This document shows, piece after piece, positions 1 through 13,000 of a DNA stretch of 64,000 nt; within the stretch, counting starts at the first letter, position 1; the number at the start of each line of letters is the position of its first letter. The stretch comes from Brienomyrus brachyistius. Its lineage: Eukaryota; Chordata; Actinopteri; Osteoglossiformes; Mormyridae. The notes beneath the pieces were generated by a model. It worked only from the letters and a program-made list of their open reading frames with translations, had not been told where the DNA came from and did not search any database. The position numbers and the translations under genes were made by a program. The stretch covers positions 3,261,001-3,325,000 of the forward strand of contig NC_064548.1 in assembly GCF_023856365.1 (NCBI RefSeq), read 5' to 3'.

Positions 1-96
1 TGTTTTGTGCATTAGGGCACAGTCATGCTAGAACAGAAAAGGGCCTTCCCAAACTAGTCTCACAAAGAGGCATAGAATTGTCCAAAATGTCTTGAT

Positions 97-550
97 ATGC
101 TGAAGCTGCTGGAACTAAGGGGCCTAGCCCAACCCCTGAAAAATAACCCCATGCCATTATTTGGTTTCCAGGTAGTGGACCTTCCGCATCGTGTGGACAG
201 GCTTTTGGCCCCAGCCGGGGTGGATCCAGTGCTCGTGGTGCATGTTGGTACCAATGACATAGGAAAGGGCAGGAGGGCTGTTCTGCAGGATAAATTTATG
301 GAAGTCGCGGATAAGCTTAGAAGTATTCTAAGCGTGGTATTCTCTGGAATACTTCCTGTGCCATGTGCAAGCCAGGCTAAGTTAGCTGAGATAAGGCGAT
401 TAAATTAATGGCTACAATGGTGGTGTAGGAAAGAGGGGTTTAGGTTTATGGGGCACTGGATGACCTTCTGGAACAGGTGGGACCTGTTCAAGCCAGATTG
501 GTTGCATTTGAGCCAGAGGGGAAGCAGTGTGTTGGGGAGGCGTATGTGTA
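97..550 (+). pseudogene. CR1 ORF1 esterase-domain remnant
   Basis: The first open frame (97-408) carries VVHVGTNDIGKGR, like the G-x-N-D block of SGNH/GDSL esterases. After a stop, the same reading continues to about 550 with DWLHLSQRG, which resembles the D-x-x-H block holding the catalytic Asp and His. An esterase domain in ORF1 is known for CR1-clade LINEs. The stop after codon 103 breaks the frame. Confidence 0.65.
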
Positions 551-563
551 GAGTAGTCGAGGA

Positions 564-1554
564 ATGTTTATACTAGGGACTGGGAGGGCAGGGAGGTTAG
601 TTAAGAATTTAGGTGAGGAGAGACAGAAAGTCTCAATAAATATTAAAAGTGGGCACTATAAAAGGCCTACCCTTTGCAATCTGTACTTAAACGCTAGGAG
701 TATTAGAAACAAAATTCATGATTTAGAGGCTTTAATTTCATCAGACACTTACGCCATTATAGGAATAACAGAACCATGGATGAGTGACAATGATGGTGAA
801 GAATATAATATGGATATATATACGTTGTTCCGTAGAGACCAGATAGGCAAGAAGGGAGGTGATGTTGCAGTATACGGAAAAGAAAACTTGCAGGCAAGGG
901 AGCTCACTGATAAAAATAAAAGTACAGAAGCTGTATGGATAAAACTAGATGCTAAAAACTCAAATGGCCTAATTGTTAGGGTTTGTTATAGAGCACCTAA
1001 TGTAGCTGCAGAGGAAAGCAGAATGTTGTATGAGGATATCAGGAATATGAGTAACAAAAATGATGGATTCAGTGGGACACAGTCTCTGGCTCTTCTGTAA
1101 ATGAACTTGAGATGGTGGAATTAGTACAGGATTATTTTTTACTCAGTTTGTTAATACCCCTACCAGGGGAGAAGCCCTTCTAGATCTTGTTTTGTCTAAC
1201 AACCAGGATAGGACTGGAACATTTGAGGTTTTAGAACCACTGGATGGTAATGATCACAACATGATTAAATCTGAGGTTAATTTTAGTGTCCGAAGAGCAA
1301 AGTCCGAAACAAAAGTATACAATGTTAGGAAGGTTAACTTTAATGGTATGAGACTGAAACTAGAAACTGTAAACTGGATGGAGTTAAATAGCAAAACTGT
1401 CGAAGAGGCAAGGGAATTTTTTAATAGCACATTGTTGCAAGTGCAAGAGGACTTCATACCTGTTTCCAGCAAAACTAAATCTAGGAAACTGCAGCCAAGG
1501 AGGTTTACTAAGGAAATTAAGAATAAAGTGAGGAGGAAAAGGGCTACAGGTTGA
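564..1554 (+). pseudogene. CR1 ORF2 endonuclease and linker remnant
   Basis: Two open pieces (564-1100 and 1192-1554) cover an APE-type endonuclease. The first has LNARSIRNK, IIGITEPWM and RRDQIGKKGG; the second has LDGNDHNMI, the C-terminal D-x-x-x block typical of LINE endonucleases. They are separated by a frameshift and stops. Confidence 0.7.
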
Positions 1555-1829
1555 GTTAAAAAATAACATTAGACTCACTAAGAGGAATGTAGAAAGGAAG
1601 ACTGCAATGGAGGCTAAGGATGACATTAAAAGTTTCTTCCAATATTTCAACTCCAAAAGAGCTCTAAAAGCTGAAATCACTAATTTGTAGGATAGTAAGG
1701 GACTTATAATTGAAAATGAAATTGATATAGTAAATGAGTAGAATATGAGTAACTTACCACCATTTAGTACGAATACCGCGGTGTCTCTGACCAATATATG
1801 TATAACTGAGGCTGATGTGGTACTAAGCA

Positions 1830-3530
1830 TAGCTAAGCTCAAAATAAATAAATTGCAGGGCCCTGATGGCATCTAACCTATGGCTTTAAGAGAGATGAGG
1901 GATATTCTTAGCCAATCTTTAACTTTAATATTCCAGAAATCGTTATCTGCGGGTGTGGTACCTTCTGATTGGAAGCATGCTAATATAATGCCCATATTCA
2001 AAAAAGGGGATAGAAGTAACCCAGCAAACTATAGGCCAATCAGTTTAACTAGCATTATGGGAAAAATAATGGAAGTTATAAGCCAAGTGACAATGGTAGA
2101 TTTACCTGGATGCAAATAACATTCTGAGGGATAGCCAACATTCGAGTCTCCGCCTGGGTTACATCTGTGTAGAGTTTGCATGTTCTTCCCATGTCGTTGT
2201 GGGGTTTCCTCCAGGTACTCCGGTTTCCCCCCACAGTCCAAAAACAGGCTAATTGGACTTGCTAAATTGCCCGTAGATGTGCATGCGTGAGTGAATGGTG
2301 CGTGAGTGTGCCCTGCGATGGGCTGGCCCCCCATTCTGGGTTGTTCCCTGCCTCGTGCCCATTGCTTCCGGGACCCAGAAAGATAAGCGGTTTGGAAAAT
2401 GGATGGATGGGATCCTGTTTGACAAATTTACTTGAATTCTTAGAGGAAGCTACAAGACAAATTGACTGCAAAAAGGCCTACAATGTGATCTACTTATATT
2501 TCCAGAAGGCCTTTGATGTTGTCCCCCACAAACGGCTCTTGCTTAAGCTCAAAGCTGCAGGGGTCTTAGGAACTGTAGCAGCTTGGATCAAAAACTGGTT
2601 AACTGGCAGGAAGCAGCGAATAGTTATTAGAGGTGCAATGTCACAGTGGGCCTGCGTTCATAGTGGGGTACTGCAGGGTTCAATTTTAGGACCACTATTG
2701 TTCCTAATTTACATTAATGATATTGACACCAATACATACAGCAAACTGGTTAAATTTGCAGATACTGATCTAGCAGCGGAGATGCTACAACAGGATCTGG
2801 ATTTAATTAACAACTGGGCTGATACCTGGCAGATGAAATTTAACATAGATAAATGTAAGGTAATCCATGCAGGGAGCAGAAATATAAAGTACAAATATTT
2901 TATGGGTTCCACTGAAATAAAGGTAGCTGATTACAATAAAGATCTCGGTGTGTATGTTGATGCTTCCATGTCCCACTCTCACCAGTGTAAGGAAGCAATA
3001 AAAAATGCCAATAGGATGTTGGGTTACATCTCTAGGTGTGTGGAGTTTAAGACAAGGGAAGTGATGCTATGATTATATAATTCCTTGGTAAGACCCCACG
3101 TAGAATATTGTGTGCAGGTTTGGTCACCATACCTTAAGAAGGACATTGCTGCCTTGGAAAAGGTGCAACAGAGGGCTATGAGAATGATTCCTGGTCTTAG
3201 AGGAATGTCTTATGAGGAGAGGTTAGCTGAGCTGAATCTGTTTAGCCTCGAGCAAAGGAGACTAAGGGGGGGACATGATCCAGATATACAAGATTCTAAC
3301 AGGTCTGGATGCTATTGAGCCAAATGGCTATTTCAATATTAGTTGAAATACTAGACCTCATGGCCATAAGTGGAAATCAGCGGGAGAACATTTTTAAATG
3401 AATTTGAGGAAGCACTTCTTTACACAGCGTGTAGTTAGAATATGGAATAGTCTTTCTACTAGTGTAGCGAAAGCTAAAACCCTGGGTTCCTTTAAATCAG
3501 AGCTAGATAAGATTTTAACAGCTCTGAACT
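1830..3530 (+). pseudogene. CR1 reverse transcriptase remnant
   Basis: Open pieces at 1880-2119, 2287-3072 and 3085-3318 encode the fingers and palm (FKKGDRSNPANYRPISLTS; FQKAFDVVPHKRL; LQGSILGPLLFLIYIND). The catalytic box appears as KFADTDLA, where an FADDT-type motif is expected. The C-terminal part has [23 protein letters not shown] insertion near 2143-2410 splits it. Confidence 0.85.
2143..2410 (+). repeat. SINE-like repeat inserted in CR1
   Basis: Standard fish SINE body: GTTTGCATGTTCTTCCC, a CCACAGTCCAAAAAC block, AATTGCCCGTAG, GCGATGGGCTGG, then GATAAGCGGTTTGGAAAATG with a GGATGGATGG tail. It interrupts the CR1 reading frame. The left boundary is approximate. Confidence 0.75.
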
Positions 3531-3603
3531 ATTAGTTAAGTTCTCCCCAAACGAGCTTGATGGGTCGAACGGCCTCCTCTCGTTTGTAAATTTCTTATGT
3601 TCT

Positions 3604-3723
3604 TATCCCTCCTTCACCAAGCTTTACAGTTGGCACAACACAGTGAGGCAGATAACGTTCTCCTGGCATCCACCAAACCTGTCCATCAGATTGCCAGACG
3701 GAGAAGTGTGATTCATCACTCCA
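3604..3723 (-). mobile_element. Tc1/mariner transposase fragment
   Basis: Reversed, this 120-bp piece matches the Tc1-like element at about 62827-62945 (TGATGAATCACNCTT, GTGCCAANTGTAAAG). It abuts the CR1 3' end directly. Confidence 0.65.
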
Positions 3724-3725
3724 CT

Positions 3726-3960
3726 CACTCATGTCTCCCAGGCAAGGGGTTCAGATCCCACCCCAGCTGTGTATGTGGAGTTTGCATGATCTCCATATGT
3801 TGTGTGCATTTCCTCTGGGTACTTGGTTTAATCCAATACACCAGAAACGTGCGGCTTCGTGAATTAACGCTTCCAAACTGTGTGTCTTGTAAACTTTTCC
3901 AAGTTGTTTCCCTGCCTTGTGCATCCAGCAAAAGGCTCCAGGCTCACTGGATCTTGTACT
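3726..3960 (+). repeat. Degenerate SINE-like segment
   Basis: It has a tRNA B-box-like GGTTCAGATCCC followed by GTGGAGTTTGCATGATCTCC and a decayed body. The 3' end is unclear. Confidence 0.4.
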
Positions 3961-4372
3961 GGGTAAGCAGGTGGAAGACGGAAGGGTGCTTGTTTATCAA
4001 TAGTTTTACACAAGCAAGGAAGCCACTCAGTTGGAAATCCACTGCGTTAGCTCTGAATGATGCAAGAGTCCTGTTATAAAATTGACAAGATTTATGCTGA
4101 TAAATTTACCAGCTGCAGTAAGCCATTTCAACAATCCATCACGTTTTGACAGCTTTACAAATGTATATAAATTTTCAGGAAAAACGTAGATATCAGTAGT
4201 GAGCATCAAAACAACTGCTATGAACATTTTCTGTGAACTGTCAACAAAATAATGCAAAAAACAAGTCATGTAAAAGTTACTGTTAATAACTGATACTTTT
4301 TAGTCAGGACCAGTAAGAACAGCTAAGGGTCCTTCCTAAGCTTAGGGACATGAGATGATGCCTTTCCACCAG
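3961..4372. other. ift88 3' flank / 3'UTR region
   Basis: No gene or recognisable repeat was seen. It should contain the ift88 3'UTR (minus strand), but the poly(A) site is not clear. Confidence 0.4.
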
Positions 4373-4494
4373 CTACTCTGGGAGCAGGTCGTCTCCTAAC
4401 TCTTCATCAGCAAACTCATCTTCCTCAATACGCTTCTTGGCTGCCGTCTTAGGTCTCTCTAGTTGAGGTCCCAGTGGATCTAGGTAGGAGGCAT
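4373..4494 (-). CDS. ift88: ift88 last coding exon
   Basis: 122 nt including the TAG stop at 4373-4375. It encodes [20 protein letters not shown] and then [19 protein letters not shown], the conserved IFT88 C-terminus. No convincing poly(A) signal was picked out downstream. Confidence 0.97.
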
Positions 4495-6980
4495 CTAGAA
4501 AAGGGATACAGATGCCCCTGGCCTTAATGTTATATTATCCGGATCCTTAGTTTACTACTTTAAGACTTACAAAATCTTAGATCTTTTTAGCCTAATGGAC
4601 ACGTGGATTCAGTTAATCCAACAGTTCTTTGCTTTACAGATTGGTTCCTCCATGAGGTTTAGCATGCTGACTTCTGATCCAAGTCCTGTCTCTTGACTAT
4701 TTAATGTGAGACAAGAAAAAATTTGAAGCATTTGCTAAATTGCCAAATAACTTTATACAAGGACCAGTGTGATGATATTAGCTCATTGTAACACCCTCAA
4801 TCCTTATTTGTGATTTGAATAGAAAAATATTGATCAGCAGAGGCAAATGAACAAGGTCCGAAGCCCTTGAGCTATTTGAGTTTTCACAGGTCCCCCTACT
4901 ATTTTGAGCTGAGGCCCTGTATTAGTGGTCAACAAACCTGTCCAACCTGTGAACAACCCCGCAATCCCAGAACTTCCCAAGATTCTAGTTTGTCTCACTG
5001 CAACCTCAACAGTCTACAAATATTTACTGCATGATATTGCCTGATGGTTTTGTCATTGTGTTCTTGTATAATTATTTTCCCCTATCTTTCTTCTGTCCTG
5101 TCTTTCTTTTCCAATGATTTGACGTTAATAAAATATAGACAGACAGATGGACGGACGGATAGATAGATAGATAAATAAAAATAAGTTAAACGTAAGTTAA
5201 AGGTATGGATTTTTTTGGGGGGAGGGCAGGGTGGGAGATACATATGTGTTTCAGAGAGATGGGACGACAGGGATAAAAAAGCATTAGAGCCTGGTTAGGG
5301 AGACATGGGGAGACTCTCACCGATGTCGCACTGACTGCTGGCCTCATACGGCTCGTTGCTGTCAGGGAGAGACCGCAACTTGGCGCTCAGCCGCTCCCCC
5401 CTGGCACTAGGACCACGGCTGCTGTGTCCACTGTCTGAGGAAACATCCATGAAACGTAAATGACTCAAACAGTGATACAGTACAAATCAACAACCTTCAA
5501 ACTGCTCAGTTAGTAGCGATCCAACAGATCATACAGCATCAGTCTACACCTTTGCTGCTTATAAGTTAAGCATCCCAAAATTGAAACCTACAGGAAACAA
5601 AACGGCTAGTTTTCCACTTAAACACATCCATAAGGGAACAGACTGGTCCGAATGGGAGCCTGTAGCAGGCAGGGTAACCTATCTGCCCTGCACTGCTCCA
5701 GTAGGGGGCTAGCCCCAGCATCAGAGCAGAGGGCTGTATGTACACAACCAGCCAAGACAGACTGACGGAAAGGAGGGTTGATACATACAGAGCACAGCAC
5801 ATTAAAAGGGACAGCAGAAGATGGACAAAGAGCCTTAGTCCAGTTTAAATGACTTTATGAAAATCTGTATGTCCCATTGACCAGCTTACTGCTTTGTCAC
5901 AAAGGGTTTAACATCAGTGGGCAGCACTATTGCTGGGCCAGACTCCATGTTCGCTGCAACCTTGCATTGGAAAAGAATGCCGTGATGGTATCTTTGTTCA
6001 GTTCTGACTTTTTATTTAAAGGCTGTTCTCTAGAAGAGTAAATAAAAAGAAATCGATACGAGAAGTGCCGGAGAGCACATGTGATATGCCAAAGCAGTAC
6101 ATTTAGGTTTGTATCAATAAAGTGGTGTTGAGGGTTCAGTAAGTAGTACTGCACTGCATCAAATCCCACTTCTGTCCTGAGCGTATGTGGGGTGTGCATC
6201 TTCTCCCCATGGGTTGGAGGTTTCCTCTAAAACATCCATGTTATATGACTGAGTGCAAGCATGGATGTGACCTGCAATGGACTGGCACCTGACCAGGGTG
6301 TTTCCCAGCCTAAAAGCCTGCTGGACCATGTCTCATCCAATATTTTTACTTCATCCTTTTTATTTCTTAAGTAATGTTGATTTAAATGATTAAGTAGACA
6401 GACACTATCATTTTATTTAGGAAAAACAGAATTTTACTGTAGATGTTTGAGTAGGTCCAAAGGCACAAGCCCGTGGGGAATGCAACACAATGGGTTAGGG
6501 ATGGGCTGGGCATACCATTGGCCTTCTTGGGAGGGGTGCTTCTTGGGGATGAGGAGCCCACTAACAGAAGAGAGGCGTGTAAAAAGCAGAGAAATGCAAC
6601 ACGTTTATGTAGAGTGTTTCAAACTTTGGAAAGTGAAATGAGGTCCAACACAAAGACAGCAGTTCACAAATACCCTCATAGCAGAGAGCTGAAACACACA
6701 GACAGATTAGCTATCTTTATCTTTGTGGGGACTCTCCATGTATATGGGAAAAATCCTAATGCCAAATGTGACAACCGTAACCCCTACCCAGGCTTAACCT
6801 TAACTATAAGTAACCAAACAAAATTCAAGACATTTGGTACTTTTAGTTTTTTGATTGCATTCATAGATTTTTATAAAATGGAGAAATGCAGGGACTGGAG
6901 AAATGTCTCCACAAGGTAAAATGTATCAGATTTTTATCACATTGGGGGATATTAGATCCCGGCAATGTAATATTAAAAAC

Positions 6981-7016
<36 letters not shown>

Positions 7017-10000
7017 CAGTCCTTATACAGAAAGTAACAAGGTACAGTCCTTCCAAGGCAGTCGCAATCTACATTAATGAAGTACCGACCTGTTTTCCTA
7101 TCCACTTCTGAAGTTAAAAGTGGAAAAACATGTCAATTAATTAAGAGCTAAATACCAGTAACATGAGATGCACAACTGTCTCAGTGTCCGGCTTGGAAAC
7201 ATGCATGCACAACACACACAAGCAGGTACAAACAAGCCAAAGCAGAGGCATACAGGTGACGCTGGCAACCAAATGACATAAGAACAGCAAACTGCCAGAA
7301 TGCTGACATTTCCATGCAACATTTACTGGTTTCTGCAGTTCCCACTGCAATAGAGACCCACTCCTCCATCACACCCTGCTGAAGCCCAGGGAAATACGGA
7401 AGCTTGGAAGGAGCCAGGATACACTAATGGTGTCAGCAGGGAGCAAAGTGATTAAGTTCACAGACTCTAAACTTCAAGGTTCCCAAATCAAGTCCCTATA
7501 GAAGTTCTACTCGGGTAACCTTTAGTACCTAAGAAAAGCCCTGTCACCAATATTAAAAATAAATATAAATCAGTCTTGACCTACCACTGCTCACTTCCCC
7601 ACACAAAGTGTGGGAGTGTAAGAGATATAAGATAGAGCTATGTAGTCTAGGATGAGGAAGAATGAATCATACCACTGGTCTTCCTGGGTGGAGTGCTGAT
7701 AGGCGAGTCCACTGGATGAGCAACAGGCATAAGACAGATGTGGAAAGACAAGGAGAAGTGAAGAGAAACTGTATAAGGCTGCAGTGACTTTAAAGCAGAA
7801 AGAAAGAGTGGAACAAAGACAGGAAAAGCAAGAGCCCAGAATTCACACAGACCTTTCAAGGCCATCACACAAGTATGGAGGACAAGAGCCCATAATGAGA
7901 AAGGATAAGACCATTTAAATCAGAAAGGACTGTTGGGTACCAGACTTTCCAGTTATATACACTGTGACTGTTGTGAAAGCCAGGTAGAAGCCCATGGACT
8001 CTAGACACAGCTTCTCACTCCCCTCCACGTGTTACTGTCTACACCTCCTACCGCACTGCCAGTTCCATGCCCCACAATGCCCCTCCCTGCCCTAAAATCT
8101 GTATCAGACTAGCATCCACTATCACTCCCATCTGTATCCCCTTCCAATTAGTTACTTAACAGACTTCGATACCCAGAGTGCCATATATGGTATTAATAAT
8201 TTAATGACGCTTTATTAAGCCCCATGGGATAATTCTCTTTTCGCCTACATCGTCCTACCCTCAGTGAGACATGCAGACCCATATGCAGCTTGTGGGTGAC
8301 AGTGAAGGGTCAGCTACTTGTAGCACCCAAGGAGCATGAGGTTAAAGGCTTGACACAAGGGCCCACTAACATTTGGTTATTCGGCCAAGGCTGGACTCAA
8401 ACTAGGACCTTCCGATCACAGGTGCAAAGGCTTAACCCAGTGAGCAACACCCACTGTACTCACCACTGCTGGCACTGCCTTCTCTGCGCCCCCGGGCACT
8501 GTTGTCTCTGGCAGACTTCACCCGCTGCAGACAGGCAAAGGCAAATACGCTAATTAGGATAATCCTCTTGCAATTAAACCCAAAGTGAGTTAAGGTCCAT
8601 TAAGCAGGTCACCTTGGATCCTGCCAGCCTGGGTAGTTTTGAGGCTGCTTACATTGTGTCTGCCTGCTCACTACAGGAAAACCCCTGTAGGAGCCCAATT
8701 TCTTTTTCTCTGCAGGTAAGCTGTTTACTTGCTAGAGTAATACTTGGCAAAAACCAAGCGGCAGCCTATGATTAAAACATTAAACATGACGGCATGAGGC
8801 TGAGGTATTCTTAGTGCAGCACATCTACTCACACTCTCTGAGTCTGGAGAGCACCCTACCTGCTCTTTGATCTCCTTCATCTTCTCCACCTTCTTTAATT
8901 TGGTGGCGTAGTCCTGCACCTCCTTCAGACCCATGTCAGTGCAAAGTCTCACCAGGAATCGCAAACCTGCAGGTAACAAACATACAGCCAAAGGATTCCC
9001 AGTCTGTATGCACAGAACATGCTAAGGATCCACACTTCAGCTAAGGCAGCACTTCACTCAGCAAGCCAGCTAAGGCATACGGAATGATCCTTTACATTCT
9101 ATGTTCTCTGGGAACTTGCGATGGATATCTTTGTATGTCTCCAAGGCCTTCTGGTAGTTTCCTGACAGACAGAAAAAGCACCCATTCAGTATGGCGCATA
9201 GTACATAGCTCACCACTCACACCTGCGCACTTGAGGTCCCCCAAGGACGGAGGTATCACACATAAACAAGACAGCATAGCTTATCACTGCACAGAGTAAT
9301 TTTACATGAAAAAACAATCCAATCTGTGGCCCTAAAATACATATCAGCAGGCACAAAACACAGAAGAACAGGATTTAAGTGATCTAACTTCCTGATTACT
9401 CAATATCAGTGACTGGGTAAATATGGAGGTTATGTTATGCAGTACATTTAAGGGGTGTGTGAGTTCATTTCTCGGACGTTGTGAGATTTCTTTGTGAATG
9501 TTTATAATCTATCAGAACAACAACTGTATCCTTAGCAGTCTGGCTGAGGGTAGGCGTCCAACCAATAGAATGGAAAATAGCATAGATCTTACCACTTCTC
9601 CTATAGCAACTGGCCACCATGAGCTGCCATTTCACTTGAGTGGGCCTGCAAATTCACACAGGCAGACAATAGAAATGCTTGTACTTCTTTGCCCCACTGA
9701 GAATAATTGGGTGGAGAGTTGAATTAAATACTCACTGAATGAGTGTGGCTCTCTCGAAATACTGGATGGCTTTTTCACAGAACTGGGTGTCTATGTAGTA
9801 GGCTCCCAACCACTCAATGACGTCAATGTTGGAAGGAAAGTACCTAAATGACTGGGAGAATCGAAGGAGGGGGGCTGAGGGAGCTCCTACATTTACTTGG
9901 AACCTGTTGCAAACCAGCCTGTTACTGTTGCAATCCTATTGGTGCATCATCTTAGGTACTGACCTTAAAATTTAAAGACCCCATGACAAAACTAGAAAAG

Positions 10001-13000
10001 GGGGTCATTGGAATGACATTACTGTATTCCCCAGACAGCCCTGTCACCTGCTCCATCCATTTAATCTGTACTCCTCCTATACTCACTAACCACTACAATT
10101 GTAGAAGTACTAAATGTATCAATTGTAAATATAAAAGCCAATAAATGTGTTTTTACCTAAATGCTTGTGAGAAGTAAATCTGAAACCTTCTCATATATTG
10201 TATATTCCTCCTACATGCCAATTTGTAGAACTTCTCCCCACCAATTAGGTTACCTGCATTTCCTTGTATATGTCTTAATGTCCATGTCTTAAAATGTCAC
10301 ATATTATTCATAATTTTGGGTCTACATATTTATATTCAATTTATTTCTCATTTGCACTTCGATCAACATAACATAACATAACAGTGAGAACTGCAACACA
10401 TACACAAATGGTGTAAATGCGGCCCTGGAGGATCTCAGACAGTTGTTTTTTTGTGGGCATGGATGAGATGGCTGCATGATTTAGTTTAACATTCCCACAA
10501 AATACTCAGTTAAGCTCACATAATCCCTAAAATGTGCGCACAATTTACTTCTTGCGCCCTCAAATTTCAAACTCTGGAATTTTTAAGTTTTGGTTATTTG
10601 TATTCTTGCTTCACTATTTCTCAAGCACTTACAGTCCACAGACTGGGTGAGTAAAGTAAAGTTCTTCACCAGGGGTGTGTGATGGACTGTGTGATGTAGC
10701 CCAGATTTTTATGTCCGGTGAACATCACGTGCCTCAGTGCATCTCGACTGTGCATGTGCACGGAAATTGACTAGGTGATTCCAGTAGGTGGCAAATCTGA
10801 CTTTCACAGAGCAGAGGTCAACAAAGAGTCGAAGGATGATGGAATTCTATTGTTCATACATTATACTGTGGTATATGGGTTCAAGGTTTACAGATCTTGA
10901 CTAATTTTGTCGCAGAGATTTCAAAATTCCGCAGTATAACATATTACCTTAATATCACCCACACCTAGATAGACTTTAAAATTGTTCATAAAAAAGTTTA
11001 CCTACTCAGTCACTCAATTCTCTTGGAACATTAACCTCAGTCACATCACCATGTGGAACTCACCAGAACCTACCTCGTAGTAGTACTGAAAGGCTTGAGA
11101 CTTGTCCCCCTCCCCATCGTATAGCTCTCCCAGCTTGGCCAGAACCCGGGCGTCCGTAGGCGTGACACTGATGAGTTGCATCAGCCACTGGATTGCCTGG
11201 TTGGGGTCATCCAGTACCTCATATCTGTAGGATGCCTGTTAAGAACCATAACCTAGAACTTTTCAAGTTAGAGTCAGAAGTCAGAGGAGTAATCTTGCAG
11301 GCATCCTGCAAGCCATTATTGGTCTAGAGATCGGACAGCATCTCTAATCAACATTTTACTGTGTGATTTAGAAATGTGCATGAATTGTGTGCACCTGTGC
11401 AGAATTATCAATGTAACGCATGTCAGTACTACAGACATAAACTTCATATTATAACATATCTGAACCCCTCTGAGGTATCACTAAGGAGCAACAGCTTTTG
11501 GTAGGAGGATACAGGCTAGCAAGCTGGTACATGACCTGGGCATTGTTTCTCAGGATGGCGTGCAGTTTCAGAAAACAGTCCAGAGCCTCTTCTAGACGGC
11601 CCAATCGCTTATAAGTCAGACCTAGGAATCAAGCATGGGGAGCACTGCCTTCACAACAACATTTAGCTATTATTTTTAGCATTTAGTGCTTTTTTCTACA
11701 ATCTGCCCTGAATTCCTGAATATGTGCTGCTTTTACATACATACATGTATATGCTCAGTCAACTACAGAAATATTGGCACCCCTCAAAAAAGTGAACAAA
11801 AAACAACATATAACACAGATAATACATACAATGATTCTAATATTCCTCAAATGTTTGGATAAATTCTTGACTGTTTATTTAATAAAAACACCACCTGCAA
11901 ACGTGCAGTTATATCTTCAGAATCTTGTCAAATACATATGTGGAATAATTATTGGCACTCTTGAAGAATACTGTAAATAAGACCAAATTTGCATCTTGGG
12001 GGGAAAAATGTTTCTTGATGTTGCTTTAAGGAGGTGACTGAGTCCCGACTGAGGCAGAAGGCACTGGTGGGCACAGTAGTATCAGGTCGAACGAGCATTG
12101 GTTACTTCCCAGTAACTTGAGCTGACAAGGTGCTGGGCAAAGAGCATCAGCACTTTGTCCAGGACGAAGTGTGGGTAGGTGTGGAGGAAGTACGAGCTAG
12201 CAGGATGGTGGGAATGGGGCAGCAAGAAGCTTGGACTACATGGGAGAATGTTCTGCCAAGGAAGATCACCTGGCCCGATATTTAGAAAGCAGACTTCCAT
12301 CGAATCAGGTTCCTACTCCAAGCTGCCCATGATGTCTAAGTCCGGCAAACCTCTACTCCTGGGGCAAGAGTGTTCACTCTAGGTATCAATTGGCAGGAGA
12401 AAAGGAAGGCAATCAGGTCCACAACTGAAGCCCCAGAGAAAGCCAATATAAATATCAATATGAGATAACACACAGGTAAAATCCTTTTGTCACCCATCAC
12501 CAAGGAGATACAACTGGTCTGTTTGGCCATGCACACCATCACTGTGTTTGCCAAAAAAAGTTCAGTGGCATAATGAATTCCATTAAATACCAGAACATCC
12601 ATCACCGTAATCACTTAATCCCAACTGGGGTCGCAGGGGGGACCGGAGCCTATCCTGGGAACAACGGGTACAGGCAGGAAGCAACCTTGGGCAGTCGCCA
12701 ACACACTGCAGGGTGCACACACAATTATGGGGCCAACTTAGGAGTTGCCAATTAACCAGGGCACACACTTTTGCACTGTGGGAGGAAACCAGAGCCACCG
12801 GCAGAAATCCACGGGGAGAGCATGCGACCTCCACACAGAAAGATCGTACGCCCAACTCAGCAACCAAACTCAGGACCTTCTTGCGGTGAGGCAGCAGCGC
12901 TAACCACTGTGCCACCAGGCCACCTAATGCCAGAACATTTTAGCCAAAAATGTGAGAATGCTAAAACTGGCCATTGTCTGGGTCTCACAAGATAATGATC

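Larger units (their letters stand above)
1..3605 (+). mobile_element. CR1-type LINE, decayed, start outside window
   Basis: This non-LTR retrotransposon holds, in order, an ORF1 esterase remnant, an ORF2 endonuclease remnant (about 630-1330, with NARSIRNKIHDLEAL and ITEPWM), a linker, and a reverse transcriptase (about 1830-3060, with QKAFDVVPH, LQGSILGPLLF and KFADTD). A C-terminal region follows, with [14 protein letters not shown] and LGSFKSELDKIL. The 3' end has the family tail (TTCTTATGTTCTT). Many stops and frameshifts make it dead. A SINE interrupts the RT at about 2143-2410. Other fragments of the same family lie at 52.9-53.4, 57.1-57.3 and 63.7-64 kb. Confidence 0.88.

Noticed and set aside
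9796..9851. Alternative ift88 acceptor at TTTAG, 9 nt inside coding exon 19
   Set aside because: It would drop three conserved residues (SFR). The CTCCCAG acceptor keeps phase and family sequence.
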